The position numbers and the translations under genes were made by a program. Below are positions 6,748 to 13,579 of a stretch of DNA of 14,146 nt, piece after piece; the first letter of the stretch is position 1; each line of letters begins with the position of its first letter. Origin of the DNA: Bacillota bacterium (GTDB lineage: Bacteria > Bacillota > Bacilli > Calditerricolales > Calditerricolaceae); assembly GCA_017577925.1 (NCBI GenBank), contig PKQU01000024.1:1-14146 (forward strand), written 5' to 3'. Below the pieces are notes generated by a model, which saw only the letters and a list, made by a program, of their open reading frames with translations, was not told the DNA's origin and did not search any database.

Positions 6748-7605
6748 GTGCGTATCCGGTTGAAAAATCTTCTCGCCATCACGGTGGGTTGTGCCATCTT
6801 TTCCTTTGGCCTCAACTACTTCACCATTGCCAACGGGTTGGCCGAAGGGGGGTTTACCGGGATCACCCTCCTTGCCAACTACATCTTCGGGTTTGATCCA
6901 GGCCTTGTCAACTTGCTCCTCAATGTGCCCCTCTTCTTCATCGGGTGGAAGGTGCTCGGCCGCACGAGCATGATCTACACCATCTACGGGGTAGTCGCGG
7001 TGTCGGTCTTCTTGTGGGTATTCAAAGACTTTCGCCAGCCGCTGCACGGCGATCTGCTTCTCGCCGCCCTGTACGCGGGCGTCACCCTCGGGTTGGGTTT
7101 GGGCCTGATCTTTCGCTACGGCGGCACCACCGGAGGAGTGGACATTCTCGCCCGTTTGGCGCAGAAGTACCTCGGCTGGACGATGGGAAGAACCATGTTT
7201 CTCTTCGACCTGTTCGTCATCGGCGCATCGGCGTACTACATCGGGCGGGAGAAGGCCATGTACACGCTGGTGGCCGTTTTTGTCGCCACCCGGGTAATCG
7301 ACTTCGTGCAGGAAGCAGCCTACTCGGCCAAGGCAGCCCTCATCGTCTCGGACGCCACGGCGGACATCGCCCGCCGCATCCTGCATGAGATGGATCGGGG
7401 TGCGACGCTCCTCAAGGGCAAAGGCGGCTACACGGGGACGGAACGGGACGTCCTCTATGTAGTCGTCAGCCGAAACGAGGTCCAGCGGCTGAAGGCGCTC
7501 GTCCATCAGGTGGACCCGTATGCCTTCGTCGCCATCCAGGATGTCCGCGACGTGCACGGCAAAGGGTTCACCCTCGATGAATACAAACGGCCGATCGAGG
7601 GCTGA
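6748..7605 (+). CDS. YitT family membrane protein with C-terminal DUF2179 domain
   Basis: A predicted polytopic membrane protein of unknown function, 285 aa. Hydrophobic segments lie roughly at 8-28, 38-60, 74-92, 103-122, 148-164 and 170-186. A soluble C-terminal DUF2179 domain follows (about 200-275, with GATLLKGKGGYTGTERDVL), a region thought to bind ligand or fold like PII/ACT-type domains. I chose GTG 6748 because GGGGGA lies 7 nt upstream; the ATG at 6733 has no ribosome binding site. It is the only clear full-length plus-strand gene in the window. It is driven by its own promoter and runs convergently into the YpjB gene, with only 7 nt between the stops. The corresponding B. subtilis family member in this neighbourhood is ypjC. 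Function is not known. Confidence 0.9.
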   Translation: MRIRLKNLLAITVGCAIFSFGLNYFTIANGLAEGGFTGITLLANYIFGFDPGLVNLLLNVPLFFIGWKVLGRTSMIYTIYGVVAVSVFLWVFKDFRQPLHGDLLLAALYAGVTLGLGLGLIFRYGGTTGGVDILARLAQKYLGWTMGRTMFLFDLFVIGASAYYIGREKAMYTLVAVFVATRVIDFVQEAAYSAKAALIVSDATADIARRILHEMDRGATLLKGKGGYTGTERDVLYVVVSRNEVQRLKALVHQVDPYAFVAIQDVRDVHGKGFTLDEYKRPIEG

Positions 7606-7612
7606 TGGCCGG

Positions 7613-8404
7613 TCACGGGCGGCGTTCCAAGCGATAGCGGTACCAGGCCACATAGCCCAGCACGGTGAACACCACAACGGCCATCACCGCCACAACGGCG
7701 TAAATGGAGGACGGGCCCATCCACGGTGCGGCCGAGGCGGCATGCGCCAATTCGAAGAGGCGGGCCATCCGGTTGTGGAACTCCCACACCACGGCCCGGT
7801 CCACGTGGGGAGCGGATTGGTCGAGGGCCCGAATGAGGGAGTCGAGGGCTTCCACGTCTTCAGGGGGCTGCTGGATCACCACCGCAGGCCGCACGATGGT
7901 GTAGATCTCGGCGAGGCGACGGTACGCCTGCAGCCAGTTGTTTCCCGAAACGGCCCCGCTGCGCAACTGGCGAAGCTGCGTCTCTACCTCTGCGCGGTAT
8001 TCCTTCCACAGGGGCTGCTGGCGGTGGAGCAGGGCGTCGGCAGCCAGACGCACGCGAAGGGCATCGCGCAACATGGCCTCGGGATCGGGCTGGACCCGGG
8101 CAAAGGCGCGCTTTCCTTCCAGCACGGCCGCCAACACGGCGTGCAGCCCTTCCACCGAAACGGGCAAGCGGCGCGTCAGCGCGACCACCGCTTCAGCCAG
8201 TTCGGCATAGTGCGCGCGCGCCTCCTCCCACCGCTCCTGGCGGACGGCCTGTTCCACGCGCACCGTCAAGTGCTCAATGTGCTTGAGCAGCCGCTCCGTA
8301 TTGCCTTGTACGGCCTCCTCACCGGATGCATCTCCCGGCCATAACCCGGCCCCACTCCCCCACAGGAAAAGCCATAGGCATAACATCCGCACCAGACCCC
8401 TCAT
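7613..8404 (-). CDS. ypjB: sporulation protein YpjB family, signal peptide and C-terminal membrane anchor
   Basis: A 263-aa secreted, membrane-anchored protein. Residues 1-22 form a signal sequence (RGLVRMLCLWLFLW). A charged, mostly helical extracytoplasmic region spans about 30-225, and one transmembrane helix (234-255) is followed by a short basic cytoplasmic tail. The family is found in endospore formers and is named a sporulation protein, but its molecular role is unknown to me. The start ATG 8404 has GGGAGGGGG (8411-8419) at proper distance; a GTG at 8425 would place that sequence inside the gene. It is 56 nt downstream of the YpjA-like gene. The assignment rests on topology, length and gene position more than on a strong motif. 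Confidence 0.75.
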   Translation of the reverse strand: MRGLVRMLCLWLFLWGSGAGLWPGDASGEEAVQGNTERLLKHIEHLTVRVEQAVRQERWEEARAHYAELAEAVVALTRRLPVSVEGLHAVLAAVLEGKRAFARVQPDPEAMLRDALRVRLAADALLHRQQPLWKEYRAEVETQLRQLRSGAVSGNNWLQAYRRLAEIYTIVRPAVVIQQPPEDVEALDSLIRALDQSAPHVDRAVVWEFHNRMARLFELAHAASAAPWMGPSSIYAVVAVMAVVVFTVLGYVAWYRYRLERRP

Positions 8405-8460
8405 CGCGCTCCCCCTCCCTGCCACTACACTCTATGGGGGAACGGACAAGGATAGACCGG

Positions 8461-9081
8461 TCAGTTTTCGCGCCCCCTTTCCCCGGACCACGCCGCCGCC
8501 ACGCTGCGGGCGAGGACGATGGAAAGCAGCGAAAGCCCCACCGTCGCCCACCCGACGAGGTGATCATAGGGTTCCAAGGTGGGACCCATCCACGGATGGA
8601 CGTCCAGCCCGTAGTCGACGGCGTCGTTCAATAAGGTCCACGCCGCCACGCCCCACCACTGGTACCCCTTGATCCGGTAGAGGAACGCGTAGAGAAGCGC
8701 TTCGAGTGCCATGGCCAGGTGCGAGGCGACCAGCATCCAGTTTTGCCACGGGATCGGACCCCCGAGGGCTCCCGTGGTCAGGATGACCGCCGGGGCCCAG
8801 ATCCCATACTTGACCATTGTCACCGCGGCAAAGGCGTGCACCCAACCGTTTGCGCGGCCGGCGAGCGCCATGGCCAGCACCAGGGTAAAGGCGGCACTGG
8901 CCGTCGGCGAGTCGGGAACGAAGGGCCACAGCGCCACCGGTGTTGCGGCCAGCTGTTCGCGGTACCAATAGTAGCCGTATAGCGTGCCCAGGAAGTTGAC
9001 CCCCACCAGGAACGCCATCACGTCACGCCGCGCCGCCAGCGCTGGCCACCACATTCGCCAGTCCCCTTGTCTCAATCCCAT
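8461..9081 (-). CDS. ypjA: DUF1405 membrane protein (YpjA family)
   Basis: An integral membrane protein of unknown function, 206 aa, rich in Trp and Tyr. About six hydrophobic helices are visible, near 20-40, 58-75, 82-106, 113-135, 142-158 and 176-196. Conserved-looking polar patches within the membrane part include NFLGTLYGYYWY (29-40), GIWAPAV (93-99) and LNDAVDYGLDVHP (151-163). The start is ATG 9081, preceded by AAAGGAGGAGG. It always follows qcrC in the Bacillus-type order, which suggests a link to respiration, but this is inference. A strong terminator at 9103-9134 stands between qcrC and this start, so its transcription depends on read-through or an unseen promoter. Confidence 0.85.
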   Translation of the reverse strand: MGLRQGDWRMWWPALAARRDVMAFLVGVNFLGTLYGYYWYREQLAATPVALWPFVPDSPTASAAFTLVLAMALAGRANGWVHAFAAVTMVKYGIWAPAVILTTGALGGPIPWQNWMLVASHLAMALEALLYAFLYRIKGYQWWGVAAWTLLNDAVDYGLDVHPWMGPTLEPYDHLVGWATVGLSLLSIVLARSVAAAWSGERGREN

Positions 9082-9102
9082 TCCTCTCCTCCTCCTTTCG
9101 AT

Positions 9103-9134
9103 AAAAAACCGGCCGGGGAAACCCCGACCGGTTT
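9103..9134 (-). terminator. intrinsic terminator of the qcrABC operon
   Basis: On the minus strand a 12-bp GC-rich stem with one G-U (9122-9133 with 9107-9118) and a 3-nt loop is followed by a run of T residues (9103-9108). The ypjA ribosome binding site follows within a few bases. Confidence 0.92.
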
Positions 9135-9160
9135 GGTGCACGTCCTTCTTCACACCGGCG

Positions 9161-9946
9161 TTACTTCTTCTGAGCCAGCCACTCGGCCAACTTCTGAAGC
9201 TCCTCCTCAGAACCTTGGAACTGGCCAGGCGGCATTTGCCCTTTCCCGTTCTTGATGATGTCGACGATCTGTTCCTGCGACAGATTGCTGCCGACATGCT
9301 CCAGGCTAGGCGCAAACCCGCTCCCCTTGAGATCCACGCCGTGGCAACCCTGACAGGTCGTTTGCTTGGCCCAAATCTTTTCGCCTTCCGGCGCGTCCGG
9401 GCTGACTTCCACGGTCGGCGCCCCGCTGCCGCCGCCTTGGCTGGCCATGTGCTTCTGGTGCTCGTCCACCGCGGCCCAGGTCAGGAACACGATGGCGGCC
9501 AGCGCCAGCAGCATCAAACTGGTGGCCACCGGACGATCCTTCGGCCGGCGCTTCGGCCCGCGGTCCAGCCACGGTGCCAGAAGCAGCGCCGCAAAGGCCA
9601 AGCCCGGAATGAGGATCGTCCCGACCACGGTGTACGGACCCGACGTGTACTCATACTTCAAGAGCTGGTACAGGAAGAAGAAGTACCAGTCGGGCAGCGG
9701 CGTGTAGCTGGTGTCGTTGGGATTGGCCGGCGCCTCCAGCGGGGACGGGTGGGCCATCGTCAGCACCAAAAAGGCCACCAGACTGACGACGGCAATCATC
9801 CATTCCTTCAGCAGGAAATTCGGGTAAAACGGTTCGGTTTTGCCGGGGAACTCGGTGTAATCCGGCGGCGTCAGGGGCCCGCCGCGCCGTTTTATGACCC
9901 GCGAATCGCCAACGTACTCCACGTCCTTTTCGTGACGGCCTGCCAT
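9161..9946 (-). CDS. qcrC: menaquinol:cytochrome c reductase cytochrome b/c subunit
   Basis: Combines the C-terminal half of cytochrome b (subunit IV-like) with a c-type cytochrome, the form found in Bacillus bc complexes; 261 aa. The b part has PDWYFFFLYQ (85-94, the PEWY-type quinol-site motif) and transmembrane helices near 48-66, 105-125 and 141-160. The extracytoplasmic heme c domain has CQGCH (198-202) for covalent attachment, and KGQMPPG with M238 as likely sixth ligand. It starts at ATG 9946 with AAGGAGG upstream, 36 nt after qcrB. It passes electrons from the Rieske centre to soluble or bound cytochrome c and on to the oxidase. It is the last gene before the operon terminator. Confidence 0.97.
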   Translation of the reverse strand: MAGRHEKDVEYVGDSRVIKRRGGPLTPPDYTEFPGKTEPFYPNFLLKEWMIAVVSLVAFLVLTMAHPSPLEAPANPNDTSYTPLPDWYFFFLYQLLKYEYTSGPYTVVGTILIPGLAFAALLLAPWLDRGPKRRPKDRPVATSLMLLALAAIVFLTWAAVDEHQKHMASQGGGSGAPTVEVSPDAPEGEKIWAKQTTCQGCHGVDLKGSGFAPSLEHVGSNLSQEQIVDIIKNGKGQMPPGQFQGSEEELQKLAEWLAQKK

Positions 9947-9982
9947 CTTACGCTGTCCCTCCTTCGCTCCATTCCGTGCGCA

Positions 9983-10654
9983 TCATAGCGGACCGGAAAT
10001 GCCTTGCCGGCGGATGAGGATGAAGTGCACGCCCATCAGCGCAAGCAGGACCCCCGGCAGGAAGAAGACGTGGATGGCAAAGAAGCGTGCCAGCGTCTGG
10101 GCACCCAGAACATCGCCGCCCTTGAGGAAGGTTTCGATGTACGGGCCAATGAGCGGCACGGAACCGGCGATTTTCACGCCCACCTGTGTAGCCCAGTACG
10201 CCTTCTGGTCCCACGGCAGCAGGTACCCGGTGAAGCCAAGGCCCAGCATAACGAAGAATAGGAGCATTCCAACTACCCAGTTCATCTCACGCGGGCTCTT
10301 GTACGCACCGGTGAAGAACACGCGCAGAGTATGCAGGAACATCATCACGATGACCAGGCTGGCACCCCAGTGGTGCATGCCGCGGACGATGACGCCGAAG
10401 GCCACCTCGTTTTGCAGGTACTTGACGCTTTGATACGCATTCAGGATGTCCGGGACGTAGTACATGGTGAGGAACATGCCGGACAGGATCTGGATCACAG
10501 TGATGAAAAACGTCAAACCGCCGAAGCAATAGACAAACGCGGAAAAGTGATGGGCGGGGTTGACGTGTTCGGGCACCTCGTGGTCGGCCAGGTCGCGCCA
10601 CAGCGGACCGATGTTGAGCCGTTCATCCAGCCACTGGTAGATCCTGCGGAACAC
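9983..10654 (-). CDS. qcrB: menaquinol:cytochrome c reductase cytochrome b subunit
   Basis: The cytochrome b6-like core of the bc complex, 223 aa, four transmembrane helices, holding two b hemes. Heme ligands are H94 and H108 (spacing 14) in HHWGAS...FLH, and H195 and H210 (spacing 15, as in b6 and Firmicutes proteins). C43 in FVYCFGG is the cysteine that binds an extra c-type heme at the quinone reduction site in b6f and Bacillus QcrB. FTGYLLPWDQKAYWATQV is the conserved helix C/quinol-site region. It is separated from qcrA by 3 nt, and the complete length matches the family. Confidence 0.98.
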   Translation of the reverse strand: MFRRIYQWLDERLNIGPLWRDLADHEVPEHVNPAHHFSAFVYCFGGLTFFITVIQILSGMFLTMYYVPDILNAYQSVKYLQNEVAFGVIVRGMHHWGASLVIVMMFLHTLRVFFTGAYKSPREMNWVVGMLLFFVMLGLGFTGYLLPWDQKAYWATQVGVKIAGSVPLIGPYIETFLKGGDVLGAQTLARFFAIHVFFLPGVLLALMGVHFILIRRQGISGPL

Positions 10655-10657
10655 CGA

Positions 10658-11173
10658 TTATGCCCCCCCTCTCGGCTTCGGCGTCAGGCTGAGCAGCAGC
10701 TTGCCGTCCTTGACTTCCACTTCGTATTCGTCCAGTGGCGCCTGAGGCGGCGTGCCCGGTACGTTGATCCCGTTTTCGTCATAGAATCCGTTGTGACACG
10801 GGCAGTAGAAATGGTTGGGGCGATCCGGGCTCGTGTTCCACTGCACTTGGCACCCGAGGTGCTTGCAGATCGGCGACAAGGCCAAGATCTTGCCGTCCTT
10901 GTTGCGGATATAGGCCGACTTTTCCGCCTCTTCCTCATGCCAGCCGTCCTTGATCTTGACCTTGAACTTGACCAACTTGTAGTCCGGTCCGAAATCGTCG
11001 ACCTTCCCCACCTCGACCTTGCCGGCGCTGCTTGTTCTCTTGAGCGCCGGGTCAACGGCAAAGCGGAGCATGGGTGTAAGGATCCCGGCAGCCATGAACG
11101 CCCCCGTACCCATGAGGGTGTACGTCAGGAACTGCCGCCTTGACATGCCCTGACCGTTCTCTTTGTCGCTCAT
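10658..11173 (-). CDS. qcrA: menaquinol:cytochrome c reductase Rieske iron-sulfur subunit
   Basis: Carries the [2Fe-2S] cluster that takes the first electron from menaquinol; 171 aa. The N-terminal MSRRQFL twin-arginine type sequence with a hydrophobic stretch (17-39) serves for Tat export and membrane anchoring. Cluster ligands are C103 and H105 (CKHLGC) and C124 and H127 (CPCHNG), with C108 and C126 available for the stabilising disulfide. The ATG 11173 start has GGGAGG upstream. It is the first gene of qcrABC, which has its own promoter at 11243-11272 and a leader of about 60 nt containing the palindrome TGACGTCA (11196-11203). Confidence 0.98.
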   Translation of the reverse strand: MSDKENGQGMSRRQFLTYTLMGTGAFMAAGILTPMLRFAVDPALKRTSSAGKVEVGKVDDFGPDYKLVKFKVKIKDGWHEEEAEKSAYIRNKDGKILALSPICKHLGCQVQWNTSPDRPNHFYCPCHNGFYDENGINVPGTPPQAPLDEYEVEVKDGKLLLSLTPKPRGGA

Positions 11174-11242
11174 CGTCCGAACCTCCCATCTATGCTGACG
11201 TCACCCGGACAGGATTTGGCACACGTACACAAGGACAACCTC

Positions 11243-11272
11243 ATGATACCCCTAGGCAATGGAAAGCGTCAA
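11243..11272 (-). promoter_or_regulatory. sigma-A promoter of qcrABC
   Basis: On the minus strand TTGACG (11267-11272) and TATCAT (11243-11248) are spaced 18 nt apart. The predicted start is near 11236, about 60 nt before qcrA. The -35 matches the consensus at 5/6 and the -10 at 5/6. Confidence 0.75.
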
Positions 11273-11318
11273 GAATATCATGTTCCGCTGCGCACAACGT
11301 CGGCAGGCTCCGGTTTCG

Positions 11319-11738
11319 CTACGCGTTGTCCGATTTTTGCTGTTCCGGGTCATTCCACAAGGCGACGATCTCCTCCACCAGCGCTGCGACCGGATCTCCT
11401 TCCCGCTCATGTGTCGACAGCACGACGCCACCGGGTACTGCGAAGGGTTCGCCGTCGGTCAGCACCACGACGTGGGCAAAGGTAGGTTTGAGGGCCGCTA
11501 CGGCCTCGTCGGGGGAAGCGGAACCATACAGGGTGAGGATCGGGAAGCGGACGAGCCGGCCGGCCAGGTGCTGCTCCACCCGGTCGGCGCACTTGGCCAG
11601 ACGCGCGCAGCGCGAAAGGGTCTCCGCCCAGTCGGTTTCGGACATGCGCACCACCGGGAGCAAGGCCGTGTCCACATAGGGCTGGAGCGTCGGCCATTCC
11701 TCGACCGGGATCGAGTTCCACTGCACGACGTTCGTCAC
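11319..11738 (-). CDS. ypiF: DUF2487 family protein (YpiF-like)
   Basis: A 139-aa cytoplasmic protein of unknown function. The conserved N-terminal region reads WPTLQPYVDTALLPVV, the family signature as I remember it, followed by an alpha/beta pattern (RFPILTLYG, HVVVLTDGEPF, GVVLSTH). It occupies the same place as B. subtilis ypiF, directly ahead of qcrA. The GTG 11738 start is uncertain because AAAGG lies too close (2 nt); GTG 11726 (VQWNSI) lies 14 nt from the same sequence. It is separated from qcrA by its own stop plus the qcr promoter region. A terminator-like hairpin stands 36 nt before its start. Confidence 0.8.
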   Translation of the reverse strand: MTNVVQWNSIPVEEWPTLQPYVDTALLPVVRMSETDWAETLSRCARLAKCADRVEQHLAGRLVRFPILTLYGSASPDEAVAALKPTFAHVVVLTDGEPFAVPGGVVLSTHEREGDPVAALVEEIVALWNDPEQQKSDNA

Positions 11739-11773
11739 CGCCTTTCTACAGAATTCCCCCGTCGGGTGAAGCC

Positions 11774-11802
11774 AAAAAAGAAAACTCGGCAGTGCCGAGT
11801 TT
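11774..11802 (-). terminator. intrinsic terminator after the IDEAL-domain gene
   Basis: On the minus strand a perfect 9-bp stem (AAACTCGGC with GCCGAGTTT, 11794-11802 and 11782-11790) with a 3-nt loop is followed by TTTTCTTTTTT (11774-11784). It ends the IDEAL-gene transcript and lies immediately after a candidate ypiF promoter. Confidence 0.9.
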
Positions 11803-11813
11803 CAGCCTTCCTT

Positions 11814-11842
11814 ACAATAGCACGTTTTCTCTTCCCCTTCAA
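11814..11842 (-). promoter_or_regulatory. candidate promoter for ypiF, upstream of the terminator hairpin
   Basis: On the minus strand TTGAAG (11837-11842) and TATTGT (11814-11819) are spaced 17 nt apart. The predicted start near 11807 would place the terminator hairpin at the very 5' end of the transcript, so this would work only if the hairpin is read through. It is a moderate sequence match. Confidence 0.4.
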
Positions 11843-11869
11843 CGAACCGACGGGAAGCATCCCCGCAGC

Positions 11870-12067
11870 TTACGTTCGCTCGTATTCCAAAAGGCTCCGC
11901 AGCTCTTCCGTCAGCATGAAGAACTGTTCCTGATTGTTCTCCGCCAGCGCCCGGTCGATCTCCTCATATAGCCGCTTCTTTCGGAACGCTCTCAGCGCCT
12001 CGTCCAACACCAATTCGGCCAGCAGACCCAACACCATGTTCTCTTGAATGAGGTTCTGCCTTTCCAT
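11870..12067 (-). CDS. stand-alone IDEAL-domain protein (short relative of YpiB/ReoY C-terminus)
   Basis: A 65-aa protein made almost entirely of an IDEAL domain: LDEALRAFRKKRLYEEIDRA (21-40) and NNQEQFFMLTEEL (44-56), predicted to be two or three helices. In B. subtilis the protein at this locus, YpiB (ReoY), has a UPF0302 domain of roughly 100 residues in front of the IDEAL domain and acts as an adaptor in ClpCP degradation of MurA; that N-terminal domain is absent here. The ATG 12067 start has GGGGGGA 6 nt upstream, which argues for a genuine short protein rather than a fragment. The frame upstream (to 12178) carries no UPF0302-like sequence. Function is not known; a protein-protein interaction role is the cautious guess. 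Confidence 0.8.
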   Translation of the reverse strand: MERQNLIQENMVLGLLAELVLDEALRAFRKKRLYEEIDRALAENNQEQFFMLTEELRSLLEYERT

Positions 12068-12350
12068 GAGATGTCCCCCCAATACCGCGGCGTTTTTCCG
12101 GACGGCGGTTTCCTTTTGCCGACACCGACTGCCTGCGGCTACCCCCGCGGTATCCCGCAGCAGGGTCCGCTGTTCCACCCTGGCAATTGCCAGCAGACGG
12201 TTCCCTTTTCGGCCCGGCCGGGACTCGTTGAAATATTATGAACAGGGTCTGTATTGTACTGTATTCTCGATGCGCCCGAAATTCCCTTCTGCCTCCCGAA
12301 AAAAATTGCTCCCATCCGGTCACTACCATTTTTGCCCGTTCCCCCCTGTA
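12068..12350 (-). promoter_or_regulatory. 283-nt gene-free region: promoter-like site and structured leader of the IDEAL gene
   Basis: I see no credible protein here on either strand. On the minus strand TACAAT (12253-12258) is a -10-like sequence with a weak TTTCGG 17 nt upstream; it lies within a direct repeat, CTGTATT-GTA-CTGTATT on the plus strand (12249-12265). Downstream are a perfect 14-bp palindrome CTGGCAATTGCCAG (12180-12193), then a hairpin with arms CAGGGT and ACCCTG, and another with arms CTGCGG and CCGCAG. The predicted leader is about 180 nt, long for a 65-aa gene. The hairpins could partly reflect high GC content. Confidence 0.4.
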
Positions 12351-13460
12351 TTAAACCTCCTGCCAAGCGATTGGCTGTTCGGCAAATCCCACCCGCTCGC
12401 CCACCCACTCGATGCCGAGCGGGGTAAGGGACCACAAGCGGTTTCCGTACACATCGAGACCACTTACGAGCATGCCCAGGTGAAGCCCCAGGGGGAGCAC
12501 CTCGCTTTGCATTACGGCTGCGGAATCCGCGGTCCTGTCGCCCGTGACGTCAGCCGGTAGGGCCGCCAGCAGGTCTCCCTCGCGCACCCATCCATCACGG
12601 CCGGCGAGGAAAAGAAAGACGAGCAGCTGGGGAAGTGCGGGGATCCGATGCTTGGTTGTCCGCACCCAGAAACGAAACAGTTCCCCGCCGAGGTCGAGGT
12701 CGGTTCCCTCCCGCAACAGCCGCTCTCCTTGCGCCGTCAGCGAGAGGCCGAAGGGGCCTTCCCCCTCGGCGATCAGTCCGATGTAGCAGGTAAAGTCGTA
12801 CAGCAGCGCAAAGCGACGCGGATACCGGACGGATCGGCCGCGGGAAGCCGGCATCGCCGCCCGGTCGACGGGCTCCTCGCTCACTGCAAACTGCCGGAAC
12901 AGCAACTGCTGCTGTTGCCGATGGAGGACGCCCTCGGCCGTCAGCCGGAGGGGGGTTTCGGCGACAAAGCGCAGCCACGTGTACAGGTCGTCGAGAAGCA
13001 GCCCCCGCTCGTCCCGCACGACCACCGGCGGGTCGGCCAGGGGAACCGCACGGCGAATTTCCGTTTCCAGGTAGCGAAACAGGTGCTCCTTCACGTCGAC
13101 GGGAAAGACAAACCCGTGGCGCGTGGCGCGGGATACGCCGCGAAACAGCCAACCGCGCTTGAGGAGCGCGGCAACACAGTGGCGTCCACTACCGCCGGAT
13201 CCGGCTTGGCGCGCCTTGGCCAAGAGTTCCTCAAGCGTAAAGCACGCCCGTCCTTCGGCCAATAGCGCCCACACAAACCGTCGTTCGTCGTCGTCGAGGT
13301 CGGTATATTGGCGGGCGATCTCGTCATCGCGCAGGACACGGCTTAAAATCCGTTGGATCAACTCGTTTTTGGAGTGACTGTCGCATGGGCAGCGGTACGT
13401 TAAGGCAATGCGATGCAAGTCGTCAATGTCGGCGAAGGACAGCAGGTCGGCAACGCGCAT
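12351..13460 (-). CDS. uncharacterised 369-aa protein, possibly winged-helix/helicase-associated type
   Basis: I do not recognise this protein with certainty. It appears soluble, with no signal peptide or membrane helix. The N-terminal 100 residues are helical: RVADLLSFADIDDLHRIA, a SAP-like step with CPCDSHSKNELIQRIL (24-39), then LDDDERRFVWALLAEG. This arrangement reminds me of the N-terminal regions of helicase-associated (XPB/Ssl2-like) bacterial proteins. Two winged-helix-like segments recur: FTLEELLAKAR...VAALLKRGWLFRG, and later LSLTAQGERLL and WSLTPLGIEWVG near the end. The ATG 13460 start has GGAGGGG 6 nt upstream, but that site lies inside a strong hairpin. It sits between the TPR gene and the IDEAL gene, where B. 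subtilis has nothing comparable as far as I recall. Confidence 0.8.
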   Translation of the reverse strand: MRVADLLSFADIDDLHRIALTYRCPCDSHSKNELIQRILSRVLRDDEIARQYTDLDDDERRFVWALLAEGRACFTLEELLAKARQAGSGGSGRHCVAALLKRGWLFRGVSRATRHGFVFPVDVKEHLFRYLETEIRRAVPLADPPVVVRDERGLLLDDLYTWLRFVAETPLRLTAEGVLHRQQQQLLFRQFAVSEEPVDRAAMPASRGRSVRYPRRFALLYDFTCYIGLIAEGEGPFGLSLTAQGERLLREGTDLDLGGELFRFWVRTTKHRIPALPQLLVFLFLAGRDGWVREGDLLAALPADVTGDRTADSAAVMQSEVLPLGLHLGMLVSGLDVYGNRLWSLTPLGIEWVGERVGFAEQPIAWQEV

Positions 13461-13461
13461 G

Positions 13462-13515
13462 AAAAACCCCTCCGTTGGAAACGTCACCCATTAGTATGGC
13501 GACGCCGGAGGGGTT
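13462..13515 (-). terminator. terminator-like hairpin that includes the ribosome binding site of the 369-aa gene
   Basis: On the minus strand AACCCCTCCG (13506-13515) pairs perfectly with CGGAGGGGTT (13465-13474). Between them an inner 9-bp stem with a bulge closes on a 4-nt ACTA loop. A T-tract follows (13462-13466), one base from the ATG. The 3' arm contains the GGAGGGG ribosome binding site. The element can end the TPR-gene transcript, hide the downstream start, or both. Confidence 0.75.
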
Positions 13516-13579
13516 CCATTCCGTTTGCGGTATCGCGGGGCAGCGCACGCAGGAGCGCCGGCCAACGCGGGTCGATGGA

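Noticed and set aside
11196..11203. TGACGTCA palindrome in the qcrA leader as a regulator binding site
   Set aside because: It is an 8-bp palindrome lying downstream of the promoter. A GTGACGTCAGC also occurs inside a coding region near 12545, so it is not specific to regulatory positions.
12165..12193. T-box riboswitch on the minus strand, because of the sequence AGGGTGGAACAGCG
   Set aside because: The match to the 14-nt core is 13/14, but the changed base breaks the ACCGCG segment. The complementary CCCT follows without the usual intervening stem. No T-tract terminator follows, and only about 70 nt separate it from the predicted promoter, too little for Stem I. The downstream gene is not an amino-acid gene.
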